A program made the position numbers and the translations under genes. 64,000 nt of DNA from Hymenobacter radiodurans (GTDB lineage: Bacteria > Bacteroidota > Bacteroidia > Cytophagales > Hymenobacteraceae): NCBI RefSeq assembly GCF_004355185.1, contig NZ_CP037922.1, positions 434,001 through 498,000 of the forward strand. Reading direction: 5' to 3'. The first letter of the stretch is position 1. The number at the start of each line of letters is the position of its first letter. This document shows, in pieces, positions 34,060-43,367 of the stretch. Below the pieces are notes generated by a model. The model had not been told where the DNA came from, did no database searches, and saw only the letters and a list, made by a program, of their open reading frames with translations.

Positions 34060-34460
34060 ATGGCGCTTCGTTTACTGTTTGAAAATAAAGACATTACCAT
34101 TTATTACGACTATACGAATGAATGGCTTCATGTAGAATGGCAGAAGAACCAAGATATGGAGTCGGTGCAGGCCGGAGCTGGGAAGATGCTGGAGTGTATG
34201 CAGCAGGAGCAATGCCATAAGGTGCTCAATGATAACCGTTTGGTAGAGACTATGTGGTCGGATGCTTCGGAGTGGGGGGCAAAGTTTGGCTGCCGGCTAT
34301 GGCCGAAGCTGGGTTGCAGTATTTTGCCTGGGTGTATTCGCCCAACCTGTATAGCCGCCTTTCCACCGACCTGACCTTGCAGCACGCCCCAGCGGTGGGC
34401 CCGATAGTATTTACCTTCGATAACATCGACACGGCCAGCGCTTGGCTGCGGCAGATGTAG
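34060..34460 (+). CDS. SpoIIAA/STAS-SEC14-like protein, paralogue 3 (one apparent frameshift)
   Basis: 133 residues when one G is added to the G6 run at 34274-34279, giving EWGGKVWLPAMAEAG. It is the third member of the local family: NEWLHVEWQ, HKVLNDNR, FAWVYSP-LYSRLSTDLTL and FDNIDTASAWL. It lies about 3.8 kb from paralogue 2, beyond the propeller protein gene. The frameshift falls in the GGGGGGCAAAG motif, like others in this window. Function unknown. Confidence 0.75.
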
Positions 34461-34486
34461 TCCTACGAGATAAGAGCAGTAAGACA

Positions 34487-34522
34487 CAAAAAGCGTCAGG
34501 AAGCATTTCCTGACGCTTTTTG
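34487..34522 (+). terminator. Bidirectional terminator
   Basis: CAAAAAGCGTCAGGA pairs with TCCTGACGCTTTTTG around AGCATT, between paralogue 3 and the converging secreted protein gene. Confidence 0.88.
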
Positions 34523-34542
34523 GTTGTGATCAGTTGTTGTAG

Positions 34543-34935
34543 CTAGTTGGTGGTGCTGCCCGAAGTAGAGCCGGATTTGCCCCCCGACTTGATGGGCTGC
34601 TTGGAGTTTTTGTCCACCATCTCCTGATTGGTCGAACCCGTGGGCTTTGTGGTGCCCGGAGAAGCGGGGCGGGATTCTTTCAGGACACGCCGGCTCGACT
34701 CCGACATGGTGCCGGTAGGGCTAGTGCGATTTTCGGGCTCTAGGGTGCTGTTTTGCGTCTTTTTGCTTTGAGTCTTGGCTGGAGTGGCTTTTTTGGGTGG
34801 GTAGGAGGCCGCGGGCGAGGTATTAGACACACTCGTTTCGGGGCGGGTAGAAGAGCCACCTGACGAGGTGCCCTGGGCCGCCGCCGTTGAAAAGCCAGCT
34901 ACGCAGGCCACGATGAATGCAAAAGCAGTTTTCAT
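34543..34935 (-). CDS. Small secreted Ser/Thr/Pro-rich protein
   Basis: 130 residues from MKTAFAFIVACVAGFSTAAA, a clear signal peptide with likely cleavage after AAAQ. The rest is low complexity: Ser, Thr, Gly, Pro, Lys and Asn, for example SGGKSGSTSGSTTN at the end. No domain can be recognised and disorder is likely. It could be a periplasmic or surface protein of unknown role. The longer in-frame start at 34980 would put a non-signal leader first and was not used. One G-C6 motif copy lies near 34579. Confidence 0.6.
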   Translation of the reverse strand: MKTAFAFIVACVAGFSTAAAQGTSSGGSSTRPETSVSNTSPAASYPPKKATPAKTQSKKTQNSTLEPENRTSPTGTMSESSRRVLKESRPASPGTTKPTGSTNQEMVDKNSKQPIKSGGKSGSTSGSTTN

Positions 34936-35565
34936 AAAAATATAAGAGGGGTGAGAAATAGACACGCATAAGCTCAACACTATATGCTTAGTACCAATCT
35001 CTTACGCGTATAAGCTGCTTGTGTTTTGACCGATAAGCAGCAACAGTGACTCCTGTTGAGCTTAATCGGCAGACCTGATGAGTAATGGTTGTAAGCGCGG
35101 CTGGGGCACCCAAATACCTATAGGAGCAGCTTCTGCTGGCCGGCAATACCACGTTTTCCTGCGGGCGAACCACACTAAATAACAGGTGTCGAAGCAGAAA
35201 AAAGCCCCCCAGACCAGCATTTTGAAAGGGTGACGTGCCCGCTACCCCTGCGCAAAACAGGGCGTTAGGGTAAGATGCTGGAGGCGGAATACTACTTGCG
35301 GCAGTAGTACCACCCGCGACCCAATCGGGCCAGCTTGCGCGGCATGAGCATAGGCAACGACGGAAAAACACTTCGAACGTTAGTCAATCAACACATTTTG
35401 AGGCATAAACGCAAGCACAACCGGAGACGAGCAACCCTGAATTTGCCCCCGGTTGGGCTTGCTGACCTACACGGAATTCTTAAGGCTGAGCATTACCTGA
35501 TACTAGCTCAACATTGCACTATATTCGAACACTTTTATCCTCCTTTATTCTGTATTAATAGGTTT
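34936..35565. other. Intergenic region before the MG2 gene
   Basis: About 630 bp with no convincing gene; open frames here lack protein-like composition. A single AAAAAAGCCCCCCAG lies near 35200 with no partner arm nearby. Promoters for both divergent neighbours should lie here. Confidence 0.4.
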
Positions 35566-38084
35566 ATGCTGCTTCGTAAAGCGTTATCAACGAGAGTTAT
35601 TATTTGTCTGCTGGTTGGGATAATTGGTGGCTTTCAAGTAGCCTCGGCCGATGACTTCGTGCGTCAGGCCATTGCCCGCCTTCAGAGTTTTTACATCGGC
35701 AGCTTTCCCGAAAAAAGCTACATCCACACCGACAAAGCATTTTACGCCGTGGGTGAGACTATTTGGCTAAAGGCCTACGTGGTAGATGCCGCCCGGCACC
35801 GGCCTGATACAATGAGCCGGGTGCTGTACGTTGACTTGGTTGCCCCCGACCAGCGCGTCGTAGGTCAGCGCGTGCTACGCCTAACTCAGGGCACCGCCGC
35901 CGCCGACTTTGAGCTGACCGACAGTCTGGCGCAAGGCATGTACACGGTGCGCGCTTACACCAACTGGATGCGCAACTTCAGCCCCGACTACTTCTTTTCC
36001 AAGCGCATACCCGTGTGGCAGGCGGCTACTCCTGTGGGTACTAGCGCAGCCGCCCGGCCCGTTGCGAAAGCCAGAGTACGTAAGGCAGCCTCAGCCCCTA
36101 AGCCCAAAACGGACGTGCAATTCTTCCCCGAAGGGGGCAATCTGGTGGCTGGCCTACCTACCGTGGTAGCCTTTAAAGCCACCGATGAGTACGGCCGCGG
36201 CGTAGCCGTGAGCGGACAGCTAACTGATGATCAGGGACAGGCAGCGGGCTCTTTCAAAAGTCAGCACGCGGGCATGGGCACAGTATTGCTGACACCCCAG
36301 CCGGGTCGGCAGTATAAGGCAGCAGTAGTGCTGCCGGGGGGCGCCCGCGCCGAGTATCCGTTGCCCGCTGTGGCCCCCAGCGGCTTTGTGCTGAAGGTGA
36401 CGCAAACCAAGGAGTTTGTGTACGTAGGCGTGCAGCGCCAAACGGCGGCGGGCACTGCCGCCGCGCCCGCCGAAAATGTGACGCTGCTGGCTCACGTACG
36501 CGGCACGGTAGCTTACGCCGCCAAAGGCCAGCTGACCGGCAGTGAAGGTTATGCGGCCCGTATTCCGAAAGCCAAATTCCCGACGGGCGTAGCGCATTTC
36601 ACCCTGTTCGATGGGCAAGGTGTGGCGCAAGGTGAGCGGTTGGCATATATTGATGCTCAGCCTAGCCTGCAGGTGCGCATCACCCCGGACAAGCCCGCGT
36701 ATGCTCCCCGCGAGAAAGTAAACCTGACGGTAGCCGTAATCGATGGTGCCGGTCAGCCTGTAGCGGCCCAGTTGTCATTGGCCGTAACTAATGCGCTGGC
36801 AACGGGGATGAATGAAGCGCCCGAAACGACTATCCTGACCCAGTTGCTGCTGACCTCCGATTTGCAGGGCTACGTGGAAAACCCAGGCTACTATTTCCAG
36901 AATAAAACCCCCGAAACCGAACAGGCGCTTGATCATCTGCTGCTCACCCAGGGCTGGCGGCGGTTTGTGTGGAAAGAGATTCTGGCCGATAAAAAGCCCC
37001 CCAGACCCTTTGCGCTGGAGCAAGCGCTAAGTATAGGTGGGCAGGTGGTGCGCCCCAATGCCAAAGCCGCGGGCGTTAGTCAGCTTACTATTTTTCAAAT
37101 GGGAGCTACGGGCGGAATGGCTGTGGCCAGCACCGAGGCCGATGGGAGCTTTCTGCTTACGGGCTTTCAAGGCAAAGACACGGCCCGCGTGGTGGTGCAG
37201 GCTCGAAAAGAGAAAGGCGGTAGCAACCTGCTTATAAAGCTGAACCCGCGCTGGCCCGAGGTGACTGCCCTTACCTGGCCATTGCCCGCCGAACCAGAGC
37301 CAACCGTAACAGCATATCTGCAGCAGAGCCAAAAGCAACAGAAGGCCGAGCGCCAGTATCGGGCTGATACGGCCAAAACCATTATGCTGAAGGGCGTGAC
37401 GGTGGCGGGCCGCAAGCCTACGCCGCCCCCCGATGCGCGCCGCATCTATTCGCAGGCCGACGCGGTGCTTCGGCCAGACGATATTCCAGGCAGTAGCTCT
37501 TTTTTTAGCGTATTGCAGCTCATACAAGGGCGAGTAGCCGGGGTTCAGGTAACTGGTTCAGCTCCTAATTTTCAAGTGCAGATCAGAGGAGCTAGCTCTA
37601 TTACCGGAAGTAACGCACCGTTGTTCGTTCTGGATGGTATTCCGGTTGATATCGATGCCATTAACACAATACCCGTTACGGATGTCGAAACCGTGGAAAT
37701 ATTGAAAGGGCCCTCGGCCGCTATTTATGGCAGCCGGGGGCAGGAGGAGTCATTGCCATCTTTACCAAGCGCGGCAACTCCAACTACGACTACTCCAAAA
37801 CGCCCGCTCCGGGCATCGCAACCGCAGTGCTGCCCGCCTATTACCAAGCCCGCGAATTCTACGCCCCGCGCTACGAAACGCCCGCCCGCCCCGCGCAGCA
37901 GCGTCCCGACTATCGGAGCACCACACTCTACTGGGCACCCACGCTGCGCACCGGCGCCACCGGCCAGACGCAGGTATCGTTCTACTGCTCCGACGACGCC
38001 AGCACGTTTCGAGTGGCCGTAGAAGGCTTGTCGAATGCCGGTATGCCTGGCGTCGGTACCGGAGAGTTTAAAGTAGGTAACTAA
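35566..38084 (+). CDS. MG2-domain / TonB-plug exported protein (one apparent frameshift)
   Basis: 839 residues with one G added to GGGGG at 37736-37740 (restoring YGSRGAGGVIAIFTK). Signal peptide MLLRKALSTRVIICLLVGII, then an MG2-type domain SYIHTDKAFYAVGETIWLKA near residues 45-130. Macroglobulin-like beta domains and a carboxypeptidase-regulatory-like segment (IGGQVVRPNAKA) follow. Near residue 650 is a TonB-dependent receptor plug: LIQGRVAGVQVTG, LFVLDGIPVD, DVETVEILKGPSAAIYGS. The beta-barrel expected after a plug is absent; only about 110 residues follow. In Bacteroidota such plug-ended proteins occur but their role is unclear. The gene has its own terminator. Confidence 0.82.
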
Positions 38085-38116
38085 AAAAGCCCCCAGGCAC
38101 CGTCTGGGGGCTTTTT
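38084..38116 (+). terminator. Bidirectional G-C5 motif terminator
   Basis: AAAAAGCCCCCAG pairs with CTGGGGGCTTTTT around GCACCGT, overlapping the stop of the MG2 gene; it also serves the converging lipoprotein gene. Confidence 0.88.
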
Positions 38117-38141
38117 CACAGCTCTGCAGTCAGCGGCGCAG

Positions 38142-38660
38142 TTAGCGCACGACTCGAAGGCGGCTGCCAGCGGCAATAGGGACCTCTTTTATCAACGTAA
38201 AATCGGCGGCTGTGGCGGAGTCGCGAGTGGGGCGGCGGAGTACTTGCAAAATGGTATCGTTGGCGCGAAGTATGGCTACATCGGTGCCGTTGGTAGTGAG
38301 GTCGGAGGTCCGAAATCCGAGTAGGGCATCTTCCGGAAACGCCCGCTCCGTGAGGCTGTCCAGCACCGTAGCCCGGCCATCGAAGGTGCCAAGGGTCACT
38401 TGTTCCATGGGTGCCCCTTGCCGGGTCATCAGCAGCGCGGCCTGCGTAGCGGGTCCGGTTGGCTTGGGCGGGGCGTAAGGAAAGATGAGTCCTAAGAACA
38501 GGCTGTCGGAAACCGCTGGAGCCTCCGCTACCGCTACCGAATCGCCTTTCCTGGCTTTACCAGGCTCGGCCTGCTCCCGCGTCGACTTTTGACACGCAAC
38601 CAGCCAGCCAACGGCCAGAACCGCGGCGCAAGGCAGAGCTTTTATTGAAAGTCGTGACAC
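38142..38660 (-). CDS. Uncharacterised lipoprotein
   Basis: 172 residues. MSRLSIKALPCAAVLAVGWLV ends in a lipobox VACQ with lipidated Cys near residue 23. It is followed by a Glu/Lys-rich linker and a globular domain with several beta strands. No family is recognised. The protein probably sits on the outer or inner membrane facing the periplasm. It converges on the MG2/TonB-plug gene and shares its terminator. Neither neighbour suggests a function. Confidence 0.6.
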   Translation of the reverse strand: MSRLSIKALPCAAVLAVGWLVACQKSTREQAEPGKARKGDSVAVAEAPAVSDSLFLGLIFPYAPPKPTGPATQAALLMTRQGAPMEQVTLGTFDGRATVLDSLTERAFPEDALLGFRTSDLTTNGTDVAILRANDTILQVLRRPTRDSATAADFTLIKEVPIAAGSRLRVVR

Positions 38661-38887
38661 AGGTGGGAGTAGTAAATGATGGTGTATAACATACGGATTT
38701 ACAGGTGCTTGTGGCTATAAATCCGGGTGGAAAACGCTGTTTTTTATAATTGGAAAGTGCAAGCGATGCTGTAAGGATGCAAAGCTTGCCTTAGAGGCCA
38801 TGAAGGTGGTTGAGAGCGTGAAAAGTAAACTTTTTGCCCCCCAGCGCGCTTATACTCACTTATCTTTTGCTCCCTTATTCTTTGAAT

Positions 38888-39583
38888 ATGAAAGTCGAAA
38901 TCTGGTCCGATATCATGTGCCCGTTCTGCTACATCGGCAAGCGGAAGTTTGAAGCGGCGCTGGCCGAATTTGCCCCCCACAACGATGTGCAGGTGCAGTG
39001 GCGCAGCTTTGAGCTGGACCCTAATATGAAAACCAACCCCAACCAGAGCATCCATGAGCTACTGGCTGAGCGCAAGGGCATGTCGGTGGCACAGGGCCGC
39101 CAAATGAATAATCAGATGGCCCAAACGGCCGCTGAAGTGGGCTTGGAGTTCAATTTCGACAAGACCATTCCGGCCAATACTTTCAACGCTCACCGCCTCA
39201 TTCATTTAGCCGCCGCCCACGGCCGCCAGGATGCAGCCAAGGAACGCATCTTATACGCTTACTTCACCGAAGGCCGCAACGTGGATGATCCTGCCACCCT
39301 CACCCAACTCGCCACCGAGCTAGACTTGCCCGCAGCGGAAGTAGCCCAGCTTTTCGAAACCGACGCTTATGCTCAGGAAGTACGTCACGACGAATACCAA
39401 GCCCGCCAGATAGGTGTGCGCGGCGTGCCCTTCTTCGTGTTCGACGACAAATACGCCGTGTCTGGTGCCCAGCCCAAGGAGGTTTTTCTGGAAGTGCTGG
39501 AGAAGGTGTGGGAAGAAAGCAATCCTAAGCCCACGCTCATCGCCGACGGCGCCACCTGCGGCCCGGATGGCGTGTGTGACTAA
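38888..39583 (+). CDS. DsbA-family oxidoreductase (FrnE-like)
   Basis: 231 residues from MKVEIWSDIMCPFCYIGKR; a start 54 bp upstream was rejected because it lengthens the N-terminus beyond the fold. C11-PF-C14 is the thioredoxin-type redox site. The helical insert contains ANTFNAHRLIHLA and the C-terminal cis-Pro loop is VRGVPFFVFDDKYAVSGAQP. There is no signal peptide, so it acts in the cytoplasm, like FrnE-type proteins. They handle disulphides or isomerise under oxidative stress; the substrate is unknown. It is monocistronic, ended by a perfect hairpin. The motif TTTGCCCCCC occurs just before the start and again at 38970. Confidence 0.88.
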   Translation: MKVEIWSDIMCPFCYIGKRKFEAALAEFAPHNDVQVQWRSFELDPNMKTNPNQSIHELLAERKGMSVAQGRQMNNQMAQTAAEVGLEFNFDKTIPANTFNAHRLIHLAAAHGRQDAAKERILYAYFTEGRNVDDPATLTQLATELDLPAAEVAQLFETDAYAQEVRHDEYQARQIGVRGVPFFVFDDKYAVSGAQPKEVFLEVLEKVWEESNPKPTLIADGATCGPDGVCD

Positions 39584-39600
39584 CCTGCATTGAAATGAAA

Positions 39601-39640
39601 CACCAAAACGGCCGCCCTACATAGGGCGGCCGTTTTGGTG
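39601..39640 (+). terminator. Bidirectional terminator
   Basis: CACCAAAACGGCCGCCCT pairs perfectly with AGGGCGGCCGTTTTGGTG around ACAT. It lies between dsbA-like and doxX-like genes. A single GGGGGCTTTTTT follows at 39649. Confidence 0.88.
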
Positions 39641-39675
39641 TTAGCCCTGGGGGCTTTTTTGAGAGCAGTATATAG

Positions 39676-40074
39676 TTACGCTTCCATCTGTAGGCTGTGC
39701 GGCTCACTTGCTACTCTCAGCCCGACGGAAGTGCCTTTGGCTCGCCGCAGCTTGTGATGATAGCTATATGAACCGCCCAGGATGATGAAGCCAATAAGCA
39801 TCGGAGCCCACTGACTCACCGGAACGCCGATGGCAATGTGGGAATACATAGCGCCCGCCAAATCGAAAAAGAAGCCGGCATACGCCCACTCCTTTAGCCG
39901 CGCGAAGCCGGGCGTAACTATCGCTACTACGCCCAAGGCCTTTGCCACGCCCAGAAAAGGCAGCAGATACGCCGGATACCCCAGAAACTTGAAGTAGGCA
40001 ACGCTCTCGGGCGAACTCATAATGTTCGGAATGGCGGAAGCCCCCATGAGAGCCGCCAGCAGGCCCGTGAACAC
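39676..40074 (-). CDS. DoxX-like membrane protein
   Basis: 132 residues from the GTG at 40074, with four membrane segments: VFTGLLAALMGASAIPNIM, YLLPFLGVAKALGVVAIVTPG, WAYAGFFFDLAGAMYSHIA and PMLIGFIILGGSYSYHH. The pattern matches the DoxX-like family, small membrane proteins of uncertain function. The true N-terminus probably lies further out: upstream codons read KKLKIIYW in frame but lack an ATG. An ATG overlapping the stop of the upstream VOC gene (ATGA at 40138-40141) would give that start if one base were missing from the A6 run near 40094. The start is thus uncertain. Confidence 0.72.
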   Translation of the reverse strand: MFTGLLAALMGASAIPNIMSSPESVAYFKFLGYPAYLLPFLGVAKALGVVAIVTPGFARLKEWAYAGFFFDLAGAMYSHIAIGVPVSQWAPMLIGFIILGGSYSYHHKLRRAKGTSVGLRVASEPHSLQMEA

Positions 40075-40137
40075 CCAATAAATGATCTTCAGCTTTTTTA
40101 TCGTAGTACGTAGTTAGAAAGGTTAGTTTTCGGTAGA

Positions 40138-40527
40138 TCATTGCTTTGCTACAGCTAGTATTTCCTGTAGAAGCCAGGAGTTGCTATCGGGGTCGCGGAA
40201 GTAGGCGCACTTCATCGCGCCCGGAAATTCTTGGATGCCGCCCACTTCCACGCCCCGGCTTTGGAGTTCGGCGCGTGCTTCCGCTATGTCGGCTACTACC
40301 AAATGCAGCGCTTTCACGGTTCCCGGTATCATGCTCGAAATTTCGGGCATGCCGGTACCCATCACGATGGAGCAAGCCGAGCCCGGCGGCGTCAGCTGCA
40401 CCACCCGCATCGTGTCACTGGCCCGAACATCATGGTCTAGAATAAACCCGATTTTCTCGGTGTAAAAGGTCTTGGCGCGGTCCACGTCGGCGACGGGTAT
40501 CGGTACGAGGGCAAGTTTCATGTCCAT
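40138..40527 (-). CDS. VOC-family (glyoxalase-like) protein
   Basis: 129 residues from MDMKLALVPIPVAD. The vicinal-oxygen-chelate fold is visible as two beta-alpha-beta-beta-beta units: LVPIPVADVDRAKTFYTEKIGF, then KALHLVVADIAEARAELQSRGV and CAYFRDPDSNSWLLQE, whose last Glu is a typical metal ligand. Such proteins include glyoxalases, dioxygenases and resistance proteins; the substrate is unknown. It is followed by doxX-like (ATGA overlap) and preceded by another VOC gene on the same strand, so the three may form an operon. Confidence 0.85.
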   Translation of the reverse strand: MDMKLALVPIPVADVDRAKTFYTEKIGFILDHDVRASDTMRVVQLTPPGSACSIVMGTGMPEISSMIPGTVKALHLVVADIAEARAELQSRGVEVGGIQEFPGAMKCAYFRDPDSNSWLLQEILAVAKQ

Positions 40528-40622
40528 GGTCTTATAAGAATATCGAGCTGAATGAAGGAGTGCCAGCGGCTGGTAGTAAATAAGCGCCCTGGCCAGTGAC
40601 GTAATAGCGAAGGTAAATACCC

Positions 40623-41048
40623 TTACTGCTGCGCCGGTGCTTTGTCGTGGTTCAGCAGCCAATCTATCCCAAATCGGTCGGTGAGCATACCGAATTTTGC
40701 CCCCCAGAAGGTGTCGTCCAGCGGCATCGTCACCTTGCCGCCATCCGAGAGTTTCCGGAACCAAGTCGTGATTTCCTCCTCGCTACTGCAGTTGAGCGAT
40801 AAGGAAACGGTGTTGCCCCGCGTGATTTTTTGCCCCCCAGCGTCGGAGCCGAAGAGAATCATATTCCCATTGGTCAGACTGGCATGCAGCACCCCATTTT
40901 GAGCATTGGCGGGCATATGCTCAGCGGCGGGCGTACCAGCCACATCCTGAATCATCAGCTCGCCGCCGAGGCACTGCTGGTAAAAGGTCATGGCTTCACG
41001 GCAGTTGCCGTCAAACGAGAGGTAAGGGTTGAGTTGGGAAGTTGTCAT
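40623..41048 (-). CDS. PhnB-like VOC-family protein
   Basis: 141 residues. NPYLSFDGNCREAMTFYQQCLGGEL and GSDAGGQKITRGNTVSLSLN are typical of PhnB-like VOC proteins (DUF1338 is not implied; no phosphonate genes are present). It ends in the WGAKFGMLTDRFGIDWLLN motif of the group. The reaction is unknown. It is divergent from the GlxA-like regulator at 41247, which may control it. It carries two TTTGCCCCCC motif copies near 40697 and 40830. Confidence 0.85.
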   Translation of the reverse strand: MTTSQLNPYLSFDGNCREAMTFYQQCLGGELMIQDVAGTPAAEHMPANAQNGVLHASLTNGNMILFGSDAGGQKITRGNTVSLSLNCSSEEEITTWFRKLSDGGKVTMPLDDTFWGAKFGMLTDRFGIDWLLNHDKAPAQQ

Positions 41049-41246
41049 GAGCGATATAAGGTTACATTGTGTGTGAAATGCAGGCAGCGAAGGCGTTCTA
41101 TAGCTCAGCTAATTTATTTAGCTAAATTGGCGAAAATTTGTGTGCTCTACGCCAACAATATTAGTAAAAAATGCGTTGGTACAGCGGGGGCAAATGCGAC
41201 CAAATCAGGGTTTATTGCGACATTAGACGTAGCTAGCCTACCTACC

Positions 41247-42230
41247 ATGAAGCACATCACTATTCTGGTTCCTAAGGGAGCCATTTTGGGCAGCATTGAA
41301 GGCCCGCGCTTGGTATTTTCGGAGGTAAATGCGCTCCTGCAGCGCATGGGCAAACCTGCCTTGTTCACTATTGAGCTGGCCGGCCTCGCCAACGAAACGC
41401 CCGTGTGCGGCGGCATGTATTCGGTGTACACCAAAACGCTGATCCAGGATATTGCCCACACCGATCTGGTTGTTATTCCCGCCATCGACGGCGATATAAG
41501 GCAGGCACTAGACAGCAACCGCGACTTCATCCCCTGGATACTGGCGCAGTATAACCGCGGGGCTGAAGTGGCTAGTTTGTGCATGGGGGCGTTTATTCTG
41601 GCCTCTACGGGCTTGCTGAAAGGCCGGGAATGTACCACGCACTGGGCCGCCGCCAACGAATTTCGGCGCATGTTTCCGGAGGTGAAGCTGGTCGAGGATA
41701 AGCTCATCACTGATGAGCACGGCATTTATTCCAGCGGGGGGGCTTTTTCTTACCTGAATCTGGTGTTGTACCTGGTAGAAAAGTACGCCGGCCGCGACAT
41801 GGCCATTACCTGCGCCAAAGTTTTCCAGATTGATATTGAGCGCGTCAGCCAATCGGCCTTTATCGTGTTCAACGGCCAGAAAGAGCACGGCGACGAGCCC
41901 ATCAAGAAAGCTCAGATCTACATCGAGGATAACTATCAGGAGAAAATAACCGTCGATCAGCTAGCTGATATGCTGGCCCTGGGGCGCCGCAATTTGGAGC
42001 GGCGGTTTAAGAAAGCCACCGCCAACTCGGTGGCCGAGTACATTCAGCGGGTAAAAATGGAGGCGGCCAAAACCAGCCTGGAGTCGTCGCGCGAAAACGT
42101 GAACGAGGTGATGTACCAAGTCGGCTACACCGATCCGAAGGCGTTTCGCTCCACGTTCAAGCGCATTACGGGCCTCTCGCCCAACGAATACCGCAGCAAA
42201 TACAACCGCGAAAAAGCAGTAGCCGCCTAA
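41247..42230 (+). CDS. GlxA-type transcriptional regulator (DJ-1/PfpI + AraC HTH)
   Basis: 327 residues from MKHITILVPKGAILG; longer in-frame starts would run through the divergent VOC gene's promoter. The N-terminal ~190 residues are a DJ-1/PfpI-like domain with VASLCMGAFILASTGLL (Cys in the nucleophile-elbow position) and CTTHWA. The C-terminal ~100 residues are an AraC-type double HTH: KITVDQLADMLALGRRNLER and NVNEVMYQVGYTDPKAFRSTFKR. Such regulators respond to small molecules and often control the divergent gene, here PhnB-like/VOC. The codons for SSGGAFSYLN contain the G7-CTTTTT motif. Confidence 0.9.
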   Translation: MKHITILVPKGAILGSIEGPRLVFSEVNALLQRMGKPALFTIELAGLANETPVCGGMYSVYTKTLIQDIAHTDLVVIPAIDGDIRQALDSNRDFIPWILAQYNRGAEVASLCMGAFILASTGLLKGRECTTHWAAANEFRRMFPEVKLVEDKLITDEHGIYSSGGAFSYLNLVLYLVEKYAGRDMAITCAKVFQIDIERVSQSAFIVFNGQKEHGDEPIKKAQIYIEDNYQEKITVDQLADMLALGRRNLERRFKKATANSVAEYIQRVKMEAAKTSLESSRENVNEVMYQVGYTDPKAFRSTFKRITGLSPNEYRSKYNREKAVAA

Positions 42231-42248
42231 GTCGTTGCCGCCGGAATC

Positions 42249-42797
42249 TTACCGCAGCACCCTCACCTGCGACTTATCATACAGCCGTAGCCAGTCGCGC
42301 CGCAGAATAGCGTAAAGGTATTCGTCCTCAAACTCGCCCGCATCGTTGCGCCCCGATTCGCGCATAATACCTTCAAACTGAAAGCCCACGGTTTTCTCAA
42401 TGGAGTGCTTCGAGGACAGGTTGGACACGCGGCAGCCCGTGGCCACGCGGTTGAGGCCCAGCAGCTCAAAGGCCAGATAAAACAAATGCGGCTTGCTGCG
42501 CGGCGTGACACCCCGGCCGCGCATGTGCTCGAACACGTCCGCGCCCGTCGAGCCGGTAAGCTCTTCCCAACTGTCCACGGTCAGCAGCGTCATGCCCGCC
42601 AGCTCATCACCTAAGAAGGAATAAAAGCCAAAGTTCGTCCGCTTACCTTGCTCGTAGCGTGGTAGATAGTTGCGAAACAGCTCCTCCAGCATCGATGTTG
42701 AGTCGGGGAAACCTTGAAATAGGCTGTATATCTCCGCCAGATTATCTTCGTTGATGAGGTGCAACGTAATAGAATCGGATTGCAGGGCCTTGAACAT
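42249..42797 (-). CDS. GNAT-family N-acetyltransferase (RimJ/RimL type)
   Basis: 182 residues. The arrangement fits the RimJ/RimL branch: SDSITLHLINEDNLAEIYSLF at the start, FGFYSFLGDELAGMTLL, then the acetyl-CoA region RGRGVTPRSKPHLFYLAFELLGLNRVAT, CRVSNLSSKHSIEKTVGFQFEG. The acceptor is unknown; RimL-type enzymes modify ribosomal proteins or small molecules. It converges on the GlxA gene with an 18-bp gap and no clear terminator. Confidence 0.85.
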   Translation of the reverse strand: MFKALQSDSITLHLINEDNLAEIYSLFQGFPDSTSMLEELFRNYLPRYEQGKRTNFGFYSFLGDELAGMTLLTVDSWEELTGSTGADVFEHMRGRGVTPRSKPHLFYLAFELLGLNRVATGCRVSNLSSKHSIEKTVGFQFEGIMRESGRNDAGEFEDEYLYAILRRDWLRLYDKSQVRVLR

Positions 42798-42821
42798 AAC
42801 ATACTTAATAACTGGTCTGCA

Positions 42822-43367
42822 TCAGTCCGGCGAGAGGCGTGGACCTGTGGGTATCATGTTATGCTTGCGGAGTAGGGCCTCCCGCTCGGCTTGTGTAGGA
42901 TTTTTCAACTGACGTGCCTGCAGAAAGTACTCCTCCATACTTCCCGCGGGCAAATGCATAATCAGGATGCGGCCGGGCTCCTCGCTGGTCTTGACAAAAG
43001 CATGAGGCACATTGCGTGGCCCAAACATAGAATCGCCTGCTTTAAGCCGAAACTGCTCTGTGCCCACCTGAAATTTAAACTCGCCCTCCGTTACAAAAAA
43101 CCACTCGTCTAGGTCGGTGTGGCTGTGTAGCATAGGACCCGTTTTCTCGAAACGGATCGTGTCATACACACTCATTGCCCCAGCCGTATCCTGCCCCGAC
43201 ACTTTCAAATCGAAGCGGGCGCCGAGGAAAGTGAAGCTTTGACCGAAGCGGTCCTGGTTGGCATCTACTTTTATGCCTTTGGGGGGCAAATTGGCCGGAG
43301 GTAGCACAGCTAGCATAGGCACCGCAGGCAATACTAGCGGTAAGGAAAGGAAAGTGCGTCGTTTCAT
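42822..43367 (-). CDS. Cupin-domain exported protein
   Basis: 181 residues. MKRRTFLSLPLVLPAVPMLA looks like a Tat or Sec leader (RR near the start). The cupin core is MLHSHTDLDEWFFVTEGEF, with the HxH...E pattern, then AGDSMFGPRNVPHAF with the last His, matching a metal-binding 3-His-1-Glu site. The C-terminal tail is helical (PTQAEREALLRKHNMIPTGP). The substrate is unknown. It is 24 bp upstream of the GNAT gene on the same strand, so the two may be cotranscribed. Confidence 0.8.
   Translation of the reverse strand: MKRRTFLSLPLVLPAVPMLAVLPPANLPPKGIKVDANQDRFGQSFTFLGARFDLKVSGQDTAGAMSVYDTIRFEKTGPMLHSHTDLDEWFFVTEGEFKFQVGTEQFRLKAGDSMFGPRNVPHAFVKTSEEPGRILIMHLPAGSMEEYFLQARQLKNPTQAEREALLRKHNMIPTGPRLSPD

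Noticed and set aside
34988..35371. 127-codon reverse frame between the secreted protein and the MG2 gene
   Set aside because: Cys/Arg-rich translation without domain, start context or conserved pattern; treated as non-coding.
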